A DNA stretch of 64,000 nucleotides. Origin: Vreelandella sedimenti (lineage in GTDB: Bacteria > Pseudomonadota > Gammaproteobacteria > Pseudomonadales > Halomonadaceae). Position numbers and translations under genes: made by a program. Below are positions 28,460-36,795 of this stretch, piece by piece. The stretch covers positions 186,001 through 250,000 of the forward strand of contig NZ_JACCGK010000004.1 of the NCBI RefSeq assembly GCF_013416325.1. The letters run 5' to 3'. The notes below the pieces were generated by a model that was given only the letters and a program-made list of their open reading frames with translations, was not told the DNA's origin and made no database searches. Numbering within the stretch: position 1 is the stretch's first letter; every line of letters begins with the position of its first letter.

Positions 28460-29588
28460 TAAATCACAGTGGGGAGGCGAGGAGCGTTTTGATGCGCTGC
28501 TTGAGTCAATCCGATCCCGGCGCAAAGAGCTCGAGGAGTTGCGCCATATCCCCATGGATATCATTGACGAATTCAAAGCCATTGGCGTCTATCGTGCCAT
28601 GGTACCTGCCACCTACGGCGGTGATGAGAAGTCGCCCGCCGAGTTCCTGAAAATGGTCGAAGCGATCTCGGCGGCGGATGGCTCCTCTGGCTGGGTAGCG
28701 AGTTTTGGCATGAACCCCGCCTACTTGGCCGCGTTACCCGAGGAGACCCTAAAGGAAGTGTGGGGGGATTCCCCTGACATCGTCTTCGCTGGAGGGATTT
28801 TTCCGCCCCAACCCGCTGAGCGGGTCGATAACGGTTTTCGTATCAAAGGACGATGGAAATTTGCCAGCGGTTGTATGGGGGCATCGCTATGTGGCGTGGG
28901 CATTCTCCCCGCTGAAGAAGGTGCTCTGCCACGCATGGCAGTGCTGCCCCGCGACCAGGTGAAGATCGACCCGACCTGGGACATGTTGGGCATGGTAGCC
29001 ACCGGCAGCCACGATCTCGTGGTCGAGGACGCTTATGTTCCAGAGGCCTGGACCTTCGTGCGCGGCGGCAAGCCCAACGTCGATACCGCCTTCTTCCGCT
29101 ACCCATCACTCTCCTTCGCCGCTCAGGTGCTGGCAGTGACTACCCTGGGCTTGGCCCGGGAGGCACTGGATATCGTCCGCGCCATGGCCGGTGGGCGTAA
29201 ATCAGTCACCGGTGCCCCCAATCTGGGTGAGCGTGAGTATGCCCAGATTGCCCTCGGCAAGGCCGAGGCCAAAGTTCGCGCCGCCCGAGCCTTCTTCTAT
29301 GAGAGTACCGACGCCGCCTGGGCAAGCATTCAGGCCGGGGGCGAGCCAAGCCGTGAGCAGGTCAACCTGCTGCGACTCTCTACCACCCATTTGACCCAGG
29401 AGTGCGCCGAGTCGATTCGCAGCGTATATCAGATCAGCGGCATGACTGGGGCCGACAACGGCCACCCCCTGTCGCGAATCCTGCGCGACTCGCAGCTGTG
29501 TACCCAACACGCCTTTATGGGCGAGATCACCTGGAAGAATGCCGGCGCCATATTCTTCGGCCACGATCCTTTACCGGGCTACCTATAA
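28443..29588 (+). CDS. iacA: flavin-dependent monooxygenase, acyl-CoA dehydrogenase fold (first step of IAA oxidation)
   Basis: 381 residues with the acyl-CoA dehydrogenase fold used by two-component (group D) hydroxylases: PATYGGDEKSPAEFLKMVEAISAADGSSGWVASFG near 52-85, a beta domain with FRIKGRWKFASGC near 135, and a C-terminal helical bundle. The WxFASG block and the lack of the dehydrogenase base fit hydroxylases such as HsaA and IacA. In known iac systems IacA starts indole-3-acetate oxidation with reduced flavin. The reductase here is the iacG product at 36.8 kb. An AAGGAG site precedes the ATG. It is followed by iacB after 36 bp. Confidence 0.82.
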   Translation: MQQHIDKSQWGGEERFDALLESIRSRRKELEELRHIPMDIIDEFKAIGVYRAMVPATYGGDEKSPAEFLKMVEAISAADGSSGWVASFGMNPAYLAALPEETLKEVWGDSPDIVFAGGIFPPQPAERVDNGFRIKGRWKFASGCMGASLCGVGILPAEEGALPRMAVLPRDQVKIDPTWDMLGMVATGSHDLVVEDAYVPEAWTFVRGGKPNVDTAFFRYPSLSFAAQVLAVTTLGLAREALDIVRAMAGGRKSVTGAPNLGEREYAQIALGKAEAKVRAARAFFYESTDAAWASIQAGGEPSREQVNLLRLSTTHLTQECAESIRSVYQISGMTGADNGHPLSRILRDSQLCTQHAFMGEITWKNAGAIFFGHDPLPGYL

Positions 29589-29624
29589 CCGCCCTACGTA
29601 GTTTAACCAACGGAGATCAACACT

Positions 29625-29969
29625 ATGCATCGCGTACTTTTCTGCATCGGTATCAACCAAAATTTCATGAACGCTACGGCCGAGGAAGGCAAGCAAGTCT
29701 GGCAAGCCTTCAGCCAGATGATGCAAGGCATCGATGAACTTCCTGACGTCACTATCCTGGGGATCATGGATGACGACCGCATCATGGTCGGCCCTTCCAC
29801 CACCGCCCCCTGGACCGCCTACATCATGGCCGATGTCCCTGATTACGAGACTGTTGTAGCCGCCTGCAACTTCTTCCGCACCATCCCGGTGGGGGATGGC
29901 ACCTATAAGCTCTGGAAATACGCCCGTGTCGAAGCGCGTATCGGCCGTGAGTTGGTGGTACCTGAATAA
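29625..29969 (+). CDS. iacB: small conserved protein of the iac cluster
   Basis: 114 residues, no signal peptide or membrane segment. Sequence features: MHRVLFCIGINQNFMNATAEEG, ILGIMDDDRIMVG and a C-terminal KLWKYARVEARIGREL. The size and position directly after iacA and before the Rieske oxygenase match IacB, whose biochemical role is uncertain. A ferredoxin-like alpha/beta sandwich is plausible from the strand pattern. GGAG site eight bases before the start. Confidence 0.7.
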   Translation: MHRVLFCIGINQNFMNATAEEGKQVWQAFSQMMQGIDELPDVTILGIMDDDRIMVGPSTTAPWTAYIMADVPDYETVVAACNFFRTIPVGDGTYKLWKYARVEARIGRELVVPE

Positions 29970-30005
29970 AGACAGCATTAGCTGGCTAGGCATGAGGAGA
30001 ACAAA

Positions 30006-31280
30006 ATGAACCAATTAATCGACGTCAAAAACATCGCGCTCGAACCAGATCAACTGGTCAATAACGATAAGATTGCGACCCCGATGTACACCAGCTCGGC
30101 GCTGTTTGAGCAAGAGCAAGAGAAGATTTTCCGTAACACCTGGGTATGGGTAGCGCATACCAGCGAGATCCCCGATAAGGGGTCTTTCAAGCTGTCCAAA
30201 GTAGGTCGTGAACCGGTCATCGTGGTACGTGACCGTAAGGACAATATCCATGTAATGGTTAATCGCTGCCGCCACAGGGCAGCGACGGTGTGCGAGGTTC
30301 ACAAGGGCAAGACCTCATCTTTCCAATGCCCTTATCACGGTTGGGGCTATGGACTCGATGGCAGCCTGCGTGCTTTGCCGAATCCCGAACAGTATGGCGA
30401 TGATTTCGATAAGTCACAGCATGGGATGCTCAAGCTACGCGTTGAAAGCTATCAGGGCATGGTCTTCGCCACTTTCAACGAGGGCATTGAGCCATTGGAA
30501 GACTTCCTTGGTGCTGCCAAGAAGTGGATCGATCTGTTTATGAAACAGGGCGGTGGATACCCTGTAAAAACCCTTGGCGAACATCAGTTTTCGGTGCCAA
30601 TGAACTGGAAGGTTCAGCTCGAGAACACCACCGACGCCTATCACTTTCCGATCGTGCATAAGTCCTTCCTGCAATCCCTCGATGAGGAAGCCGAAAAGAC
30701 GTTCACCTTCCTTGATGGCGAAGGCTTCGTTGAAGACCTGGGTAACGGTCACTCCGTCATGGTCATGATTCCCGAACTCGTCGATCTAGAGGAGGACCTC
30801 GATCGCAAGATTCCAGAGCGTTTTGCAGAGCTGGCGCAGGCGCTGCGCGACGAAGGCTACCCGGAAGACCAAGTCCGTCGCATTGTGCGCGCGGTAGGTG
30901 GCTCTGGGTTCAACCTTAATCTATTCCCCAACGTGGCGTGCTCAATGGCCTTCTTCCGGGTGTTGACGCCCGTTGCTGTCGATAAAACTGATATTCGCCA
31001 CATTGCCATTGGTATGGAGGGAGGTCCCGACATCGCCAATCGCGTACGTCTGCGCTTGCATGAACACTTTCAGGGCCCCATGGGCTTTGGTTCTCCCGAC
31101 GATGCCGAGGTCTGGGAGCGAATCCAGCGGGGGGTCGATGGCGGTGCTGAACTACCGATTCTGGTCAATCGTGGCATCGAGAAGGAAGTGCCGGGCGAGG
31201 CAGGGCCACGTGGTCATGTATCGGATGAAACGGGCATGCGTGCCGCCTATGCGATGTGGAAACGGATGATGCAGGAGTGA
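30006..31280 (+). CDS. iacC: Rieske non-haem iron oxygenase, alpha subunit
   Basis: 424 residues. The Rieske cluster ligands are C88-X-H90 and C108-X2-H111 (CRHRAATVCEVHKGK, QCPYHGWGYGLDG). The catalytic iron site is in QLENTTDAYHFPIVHKSFL near 210 (Asp and two His). It is the terminal oxygenase of a three-part system with the beta subunit (31286) and reductase (32546). In iac pathways this oxygenase is needed for the later steps that reach catechol. The gene is separated from iacD by 5 bp. Confidence 0.88.
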   Translation: MNQLIDVKNIALEPDQLVNNDKIATPMYTSSALFEQEQEKIFRNTWVWVAHTSEIPDKGSFKLSKVGREPVIVVRDRKDNIHVMVNRCRHRAATVCEVHKGKTSSFQCPYHGWGYGLDGSLRALPNPEQYGDDFDKSQHGMLKLRVESYQGMVFATFNEGIEPLEDFLGAAKKWIDLFMKQGGGYPVKTLGEHQFSVPMNWKVQLENTTDAYHFPIVHKSFLQSLDEEAEKTFTFLDGEGFVEDLGNGHSVMVMIPELVDLEEDLDRKIPERFAELAQALRDEGYPEDQVRRIVRAVGGSGFNLNLFPNVACSMAFFRVLTPVAVDKTDIRHIAIGMEGGPDIANRVRLRLHEHFQGPMGFGSPDDAEVWERIQRGVDGGAELPILVNRGIEKEVPGEAGPRGHVSDETGMRAAYAMWKRMMQE

Positions 31281-31285
31281 ACGAA

Positions 31286-31771
31286 ATGAACGCAATCGAC
31301 AATGAAAGCCTGCTCTGGCAGGTCACGCAGTTTATCTGGCACGAAGCGGCGATTCTGGACGCAAAAGAGTACGACGCTTGGCTTGATCTGTGGCAGCCAG
31401 AGGGCTTGTACATCATTCCTATCGAGGACGCCGACGATTACGCGGCAGTGCTCAACCTCTGTTACGACGATGACAAGATGCGCCGGGATCGTATTAAACG
31501 CTTCCAGGATGGTTTCTCGATCTCTTCGGCACCCCCTGCCGTCACCGTACGCACCTTGTCTCGTTTTGTGATCGATGCCGTCGATGGCAATACGGTTGTC
31601 GTTTCATGCGCGGAGCACCTGATTGAAGACAAGTTTGGGCGTCAGCGCATTTGGGCCGCCAATGTGCGCTACACCCTCACGTCCTCCGATACCGGCTTCC
31701 GTCTTCAGGAGAAGGTGGTTCGTCTACTCAACTCTGATGGAGTGCTGAATTCGTTCAGCTATTTGTTCTGA
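31286..31771 (+). CDS. iacD: Rieske oxygenase beta subunit
   Basis: 161 residues from ATG at 31286 (AGGAG at 31273-31277). NTF2-like small subunit: NESLLWQVTQFIWHEAAILDAKEYDAWLDLWQPEGLYIIP at the start and VRYTLTSSDTGFRLQEKVVRLL near the end are the usual beta-subunit blocks. It stabilises the alpha subunit hexamer. Stop and iacE start overlap by one base. Confidence 0.87.
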   Translation: MNAIDNESLLWQVTQFIWHEAAILDAKEYDAWLDLWQPEGLYIIPIEDADDYAAVLNLCYDDDKMRRDRIKRFQDGFSISSAPPAVTVRTLSRFVIDAVDGNTVVVSCAEHLIEDKFGRQRIWAANVRYTLTSSDTGFRLQEKVVRLLNSDGVLNSFSYLF

Positions 31772-32529
31772 TGAGCGTACCACTACCCGACAAAATTCAG
31801 ACCGCGGTGGTGACCGGCGGCGCACGTGGACTCGGGGTTCACATCGTACGCGCACTGCATAAGGCGGGGTTTCGTGTCGTTATCACCGATATCGACACCG
31901 GCCCCGCCGAAGCGCTGGCATCCGAGCTCGACCTGGCCGGGGAAACCGCGGTGACCGCAACCCTCGATGTCGCCAAGCCAGAGGATTTCCAGTGCGTGCT
32001 GGACAAGATTGTCGCGCGCTGGGGCAGTTGCGAAGTGCTGGTCAATAACGCAGCCCGAACCGCTGTACAGGGAGTGTTTGATATTGACCCAGCCCACTTT
32101 AACGAAGTGATGACCACCAACGCTGGCAGTGTCTTTGCCGGTTGCCAGATCTTTGGTCGCCACTTCAGAGAGCGTGGCTATGGGCGCATCGTCAACCTGG
32201 CGTCGCTGGCAGGGCAGAACGGCGGTACCGCCACTGGCGCTCATTATGCAGCCTCCAAGGGTGCCATTCTGACCTTGACCAAGATTTTCGCCCGCGATCT
32301 GGCGGCGGACGGGGTGACCTGCAACGCCATTGCGCCGGGGCCGCTGGATACCCCGATGGTGCGTGAGGTACTCGGTGACAATCTGGATAAAGCGCTTGCC
32401 AATATCCCCGTAGGCCAGCTGGGTTCCCCTGAGCTGGTCGCGCAAATGGTGAGCTTTCTTGCCAGCCCTCAGGCGTCTTTTGTAAACGGTGCCTGCTGGG
32501 ACGTCAATGGCGGCATTTACATGCGCTGA
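31771..32529 (+). CDS. iacE: short-chain dehydrogenase of the iac cluster
   Basis: 252 residues, classical SDR. Cofactor motif TGGARGLGVHIVRAL at 15-29, NNAA near 90, catalytic Ser in NLASLAGQNGG and Tyr/Lys in HYAASKG near 155-160. Asp at the end of strand 2 (VITDIDTG) favours NAD. In iac systems IacE works with IacA to form dioxindole-type acetic acids. Start overlaps iacD by one base; iacF begins 16 bp after its stop. Confidence 0.85.
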   Translation: MSVPLPDKIQTAVVTGGARGLGVHIVRALHKAGFRVVITDIDTGPAEALASELDLAGETAVTATLDVAKPEDFQCVLDKIVARWGSCEVLVNNAARTAVQGVFDIDPAHFNEVMTTNAGSVFAGCQIFGRHFRERGYGRIVNLASLAGQNGGTATGAHYAASKGAILTLTKIFARDLAADGVTCNAIAPGPLDTPMVREVLGDNLDKALANIPVGQLGSPELVAQMVSFLASPQASFVNGACWDVNGGIYMR

Positions 32530-32545
32530 GCATCTGGAGATGACA

Positions 32546-33502
32546 ATGCAAGATGACATCATGACCCTGCACGTTGTGCGCCGCGATATTCATACCAATG
32601 AGATCGCAGTGATCGATCTGGCTGCTGAGAGTGGCGCTGATCTGCCTGCCTTTGAAGCAGGCGCCCACATTGATATTCACCTTGATGAAGGGCTGGTGCG
32701 CCAATACTCGCTGAGTAATCCCCCAGGGGAGCGCCACCGTTATCGGCTCGGGGTGCTGCTCGACCCCGCTTCGAGGGGAGGGTCCAAGGCAGTACACGAA
32801 CGCCTACACGAAGGTGTCCAGGTGAAGGTTGGCGTGCCACGCAATCTATTCCCACTGGATGGATCGGCACCGCATAGCCTGTTGGTGGGCGGTGGCATCG
32901 GTATTACGCCAATGATTGCCATGGCGTACGAGCTGCGCGATACCGGACATTCCTTCGAGTTGCATTACTGCTGCCGTGGGCGTGAAAAGGCAGCTTTTAT
33001 TGACGAGCTTGAATCCGCCTTTGGCGATGCGTTAGTGATGCACTTCGATGATGGGGAGGCCTCTCAGCGGTTGGAAATAGAGGCTTTGCTGGGGTCACAA
33101 CCAGCCCATACCCACCTCTATGTATGTGGCCCCACCGGTTTTATGGACTGGGTGATTAATGCCGCCCGCCAGGCGGAGTGGCCGCAGAGCCGTGTGCATT
33201 CAGAGTACTTCTCTGCAGAAGTGGATACCAGTGGCACTGCTTTTGAGGTGGAGGCGGTTGCCAGCGGCGTCACCGTTCAGGTGGAAGAGGGCATGTCCAT
33301 CGCCCAGGCGCTCAAGGCGGCGGGCGTCAAGGTCAATGTTTCCTGTGAAGAGGGGGTTTGCGGCACCTGTATTTGCGAGGTGCTGGAGGGCACTCCCGAT
33401 CACCGTGACCACTTTCTCAGCGAAGAAGAAAAGGAAGATAACGACCAGATTGCCGTGTGCTGCTCCAGAGCCAAAAGCGCACGCCTAGTCATCGACCTTT
33501 GA
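32546..33502 (+). CDS. iacF: oxygenase reductase (FNR-type with plant-type ferredoxin domain)
   Basis: 318 residues from ATG at 32546 (GGAG at 32535-32539). FMN/FAD domain RQYSLSNPPGERHRYRLGV near 52, nucleotide-binding LLVGGGIGITPMIAMA near 115 and VCGPTGFMDWVINAARQAEW near 193, then a C-terminal [2Fe-2S] domain with SCEEGVCGTCICEVLEG and a fourth Cys about 29 residues later. This is the phthalate dioxygenase reductase/VanB layout. It passes electrons from NAD(P)H to the Rieske oxygenase. The TRAP genes follow after 24 bp on the same strand. Confidence 0.87.
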   Translation: MQDDIMTLHVVRRDIHTNEIAVIDLAAESGADLPAFEAGAHIDIHLDEGLVRQYSLSNPPGERHRYRLGVLLDPASRGGSKAVHERLHEGVQVKVGVPRNLFPLDGSAPHSLLVGGGIGITPMIAMAYELRDTGHSFELHYCCRGREKAAFIDELESAFGDALVMHFDDGEASQRLEIEALLGSQPAHTHLYVCGPTGFMDWVINAARQAEWPQSRVHSEYFSAEVDTSGTAFEVEAVASGVTVQVEEGMSIAQALKAAGVKVNVSCEEGVCGTCICEVLEGTPDHRDHFLSEEEKEDNDQIAVCCSRAKSARLVIDL

Positions 33503-33526
33503 TCTGCCAGCGTAAAGGGAAACCGT

Positions 33527-34075
33527 ATGCACGCCGTCAAAACAAGACTCTGTGAGTCGATTCTAAACCTGTGTGGCCTCTGCCTGTTACTGATCGCCTT
33601 TGTCATTGGTGCGGGCGTGTTGATGCATCTGTTTGGAGTGTCGCAACTCATTGCGTTTGAAACGCCCCATTGGCTGGTGGGGGGAGCAATTACGTTCAAC
33701 TCTTTGATGGGGTTACAGGTACTGCTTTTTGCAGTAGCCATCATGATGGCTATCGCCCCAGTCTTGCTGCTGGATCGGCACGTTAGGGTTGATGTGTTCC
33801 ACTCCCGTTTATCGGCACGCTATCGGCATGCGATCGATATTGTCGGGCATGCACTGTTCGGTATTCCTTTCTTTGCGTTGCTACTTCTTCCCGCCTATCG
33901 ATTTGTCGAGCGCGCCTACCTGACCAGTGAGCGCTCGACAGATGGGGGGCTGACGGACATATACGTTATCAAGGCCACCCTGCCTATCGGTATCACCCTG
34001 TTTTTGGCGGTGCTGGTGTATCTGTTAGTGAAACGAACTTGGTTATTTATGTCAGGGAGTTCGGATCATGCTTGA
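33527..34075 (+). CDS. TRAP small permease within iac cluster
   Basis: 182 residues with four hydrophobic segments: 14-37, 53-85 (MGLQVLLFAVAIMMAIAPVLL), 95-120 and 145-168. The sequence departs from the usual DctQ core, and its partner binding protein is of the keto-acid/TakP-like type. It overlaps the large permease by 8 bp. Confidence 0.85.
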   Translation: MHAVKTRLCESILNLCGLCLLLIAFVIGAGVLMHLFGVSQLIAFETPHWLVGGAITFNSLMGLQVLLFAVAIMMAIAPVLLLDRHVRVDVFHSRLSARYRHAIDIVGHALFGIPFFALLLLPAYRFVERAYLTSERSTDGGLTDIYVIKATLPIGITLFLAVLVYLLVKRTWLFMSGSSDHA

Positions 34076-35393
34076 ACTCTGGCTGCCTCTTTCTATGGTG
34101 CTGCTGCTATTTGCGGGTATTTTGTCGGGCTATCCGGTGGCACTGGTGTTGGGTGGGGTGTCGGCCATTTTTCTGCTGTTTTCAGACCTCCCCTTGGCCT
34201 TCTCCAATCTCATGTTGACGCGCGTATACGCGAACGCGCTGAGCAACTGGCTCTACGTTGCCATCCCGATGTTCATCATGATGGGGTTGCTGTTGGAGCG
34301 AACCGGCTTGGCCCGTGATGCTTTCCGCGTCAGTGAACGCTTGCTGCGCAGGCTTCCTGGCCATCTCGCGCTGACGGTGCTGTTCATCGGCGGGTTGATG
34401 GCAGCAACTACTGGTGTTGTTGGCGCTTCCGTTGTCCTGCTGGCGGTACTGGCGCTGCCTCGAATGCTCGATGCTGGCTACTCAGCATCGGCGTCGGCGG
34501 GGCTCATTTCAGCCTCGGGCACGCTAGCCATTCTGATGCCGCCTTCCGTTATGCTGATCATTCTATCCAGCCTGGTGTCGGTACCCGTCGGCCATCTGTT
34601 CAAGGCTGCCTTGATCCCGAGTGCTTTGTTGCTACTGCTCTACACCCTCTATTCGCTTGCCCTTGCATGGGGGCAGCGGCATTCACCTTTAACGGATATC
34701 AAACGCCCAGATGAGCAGCAAGGTGGCGGCGTTGGGCGCAACCTGCTGGCGTTATTCCCTTTCCTCGTACTGATCCCCATCGTACTGGGGACCATCGTCT
34801 ATGGGGTGGCGACGCCTACGGAGGCCAGCGGTGTGGGCGTGCTGGCGGTGTTGGGGTTTGCCGGTGTCATGCGGAAAATTGATGTGGAATCGGTAATGGC
34901 AGCGGCGAGAGAGACCGTTGTCTCCACTGCCATGATCATGATGTTGGTCATTACGGCGACCTGCTTCTCGCTAATTTTTAAAGGGGTCGGCGGTGATGGC
35001 TTAATTCGCAGCAGCTTGGGACTGATGGGGGGAGGCAGCTGGAGCGTGTTAATCCTCATCCTATTGCTGGTTTTCGTGCTGGGGTTCTTTCTGGACTGGC
35101 TGGAAATATCCTTGATTCTGATGCCTATCTTTGTGCCTATCATCACCCAGCTGGAACTGTCGAATGGGCTTACCGGTGGAGCGCTGCTGGTGTGGTTTGC
35201 CATTCTGTTTGCTATCAATTTGCAGACTTCCTTTCTCACTCCCCCGTTCGGCGTATCGCTCTTCTATTTGAAAGGGGCCGTGGGTGATCGCGTTGCCACT
35301 CTGGATATTTATCGAGGCGTACTGCCCTTCATCGCCATCCAGCTGTTCGTCTTGCTACTGATCCTGCTGTTTCCGGGGCTGCTCATGCTGTAG
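34068..35393 (+). CDS. TRAP large permease within iac cluster
   Basis: 441 residues, about 12 membrane segments. MAATTGVVGASVVLLAVLALPRML and LAILMPPSVMLIILSSLV are the first-half signatures; NLQTSFLTPPFGVSLFYLKG is the second-half signature of the keto-acid subgroup of DctM. It is found inside an IAA-degradation operon, so import of the pathway substrate is the likely job. Confidence 0.9.
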   Translation: MLELWLPLSMVLLLFAGILSGYPVALVLGGVSAIFLLFSDLPLAFSNLMLTRVYANALSNWLYVAIPMFIMMGLLLERTGLARDAFRVSERLLRRLPGHLALTVLFIGGLMAATTGVVGASVVLLAVLALPRMLDAGYSASASAGLISASGTLAILMPPSVMLIILSSLVSVPVGHLFKAALIPSALLLLLYTLYSLALAWGQRHSPLTDIKRPDEQQGGGVGRNLLALFPFLVLIPIVLGTIVYGVATPTEASGVGVLAVLGFAGVMRKIDVESVMAAARETVVSTAMIMMLVITATCFSLIFKGVGGDGLIRSSLGLMGGGSWSVLILILLLVFVLGFFLDWLEISLILMPIFVPIITQLELSNGLTGGALLVWFAILFAINLQTSFLTPPFGVSLFYLKGAVGDRVATLDIYRGVLPFIAIQLFVLLLILLFPGLLML

Positions 35394-35418
35394 CCGTTGT
35401 GTCAACCATCACCGCACA

Positions 35419-35474
35419 GAACTTACGACACAGAACTTAGGAAATGGAACTTAGGAAATAGAACTTACTAAACA
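35419..35474 (+). repeat. four tandem copies of a 14-bp repeat
   Basis: GAACTTA starts at 35419, 35433, 35447 and 35461, exactly 14 bp apart, with variable endings (unit like GAACTTAGGAAATG). It fills the gap between the large permease and binding-protein genes and ends just before the AGGAG ribosome site of the latter. Confidence 0.8.
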
Positions 35475-35495
35475 AATAGAACAGGAGTTAACACC

Positions 35496-36524
35496 ATGAA
35501 GTTGTCTTTGAAGAGCACCATTATCGGTACTGGAGCGTCGCTACTCGCCTCCACCGCGATGGCCCAGAATTTGACCCTGCAATCCGCTTTTCCCTTCAGT
35601 CTTGAGGTCATTGATACCTCAATACATCGCTTTGTCGAGGATGTCTCCACGGCGACCAACGGGGAGCTGACCTTCACTCCTTATGATGCCGGATCCTTTT
35701 CGCCCCCCTTCGAAATTCTGGAAAACGTCGGTAACGGCAGCCTGGACGCAGGTTGGTCAGCCGCCAGCTACTGGGCAGGTCAGATTCCGGCTGCCGCGCT
35801 GTTTCAAAGCATTCCCTTCGGCCCTGATGTACCTAAGTACCTGTCCTGGCTATATGGCGGCGGCGGTCTCGAACTGTGGGAGGCGCTGTACGCACCCCAT
35901 AATGTCGTACCGATTCCCTGCGGCAGCATGATCTCTGAAGCGGGCGGATGGTTCACCGAGGAAATCACTAGTGTTGAAGACCTCAATGGCATGAGCATGC
36001 GCATTAGTGGTCTGGGTGGAGAGGTGATTAGTCGCTTGGGAGTGTCGCCAGTTTCCATTCCTGCTGGCGAGACGTTTCTCGGGCTTGATACGGGGCGCAT
36101 TGGTGCCGCTGAGCTCAGCTTTCCCACCATTGATACCAGTGCGGGCTTCTTTGAAGTTGCCAAGCACTACTACTTCCCTGGTTGGCACCAGCCCGGCAGC
36201 CTCAATGAACTGCTGGTTAACGCTGACGTGTGGGCCGGCTTGGCAGAAAGCCAGCGCTTGGCCGTGCGCAATGCCTGCAGTGATTTGAGCATTCGTATGT
36301 TTGCCCACGATATGCAGGCTCAATCCGCCGCCCTGGAAGAGTTTCGCAGCGCTGGAGTAACCGCTGAACGCTTCCCTGAAGAGGTGTTGGCTGCCTTGCA
36401 GTTGGCCACAGAGGAGGTGCTGGAAGAAGCGGCTCAGCGTGATAATGACTTTGCCGACGTCATTGAGTCGTATCAAAACTTTAGCGAGCGCTATGACGAG
36501 TACCGCGAACTGACTGCTTTTTAA
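35496..36524 (+). CDS. TRAP substrate-binding protein, TakP-like, within iac cluster
   Basis: 342 residues with signal peptide (MKLSLKSTIIGTGASLLASTAMA). Mature N-terminus QNLTLQSAFPFSLEVID. The blocks GSFSPPFEILENVGNGSLDAGWSAASYW and MRISGLGGEVISRLGVSPVSIPAGE resemble the alpha-keto-acid binding proteins rather than C4-dicarboxylate DctP; the Arg of MRISG is the carboxylate anchor. The ligand is probably an aryl or keto acid. It is last in the transporter trio, preceded by the 14-bp repeats. Confidence 0.88.
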   Translation: MKLSLKSTIIGTGASLLASTAMAQNLTLQSAFPFSLEVIDTSIHRFVEDVSTATNGELTFTPYDAGSFSPPFEILENVGNGSLDAGWSAASYWAGQIPAAALFQSIPFGPDVPKYLSWLYGGGGLELWEALYAPHNVVPIPCGSMISEAGGWFTEEITSVEDLNGMSMRISGLGGEVISRLGVSPVSIPAGETFLGLDTGRIGAAELSFPTIDTSAGFFEVAKHYYFPGWHQPGSLNELLVNADVWAGLAESQRLAVRNACSDLSIRMFAHDMQAQSAALEEFRSAGVTAERFPEEVLAALQLATEEVLEEAAQRDNDFADVIESYQNFSERYDEYRELTAF

Positions 36525-36567
36525 CAGTCGTCAGCACATCAATCTAGTGCGGATGATGAGGATAGCT

Positions 36568-36759
36568 ATGCCTACCGTTCACGTATACATGATGTCAGGA
36601 AGAACCTCTCAGCAAAAAGAGGCACTGATCAGTGAGGTGACCGATGCCGTGGTCTCTTCGTTAAGTGCACCTAAAGAGAATGTACGGGTGATTATCAGCG
36701 AGGTGCCCAAAAGTGAATATGGGATAGGTGGCGTCACCGGTGAAAAACTAGGCCGCTGA
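36568..36759 (+). CDS. 4-oxalocrotonate tautomerase homologue
   Basis: 63 residues from ATG at 36568, so Pro1 (MPTVHVYMMSGRTSQQKEAL) is exposed as the catalytic base after Met removal. Arg12 in SGRTSQQK and EVPKSEYGIGG fit the family. A GAGGA site precedes the start; the longer reading from 36547 would bury the Pro and is rejected. It sits between the TRAP binding protein and the flavin reductase. Possible roles are keto-enol isomerisation of an oxindole or of a ring-cleavage intermediate. It is not a standard iac gene. Confidence 0.82.
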   Translation: MPTVHVYMMSGRTSQQKEALISEVTDAVVSSLSAPKENVRVIISEVPKSEYGIGGVTGEKLGR

Positions 36760-36795
36760 TACTCCTCTGCATAAATAGTACAAGAGAGACAGTTT

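Noticed and set aside
31783..32562. 259-codon open frame opposite the SDR gene
   Set aside because: Shadow frame; the plus-strand SDR has all catalytic motifs.
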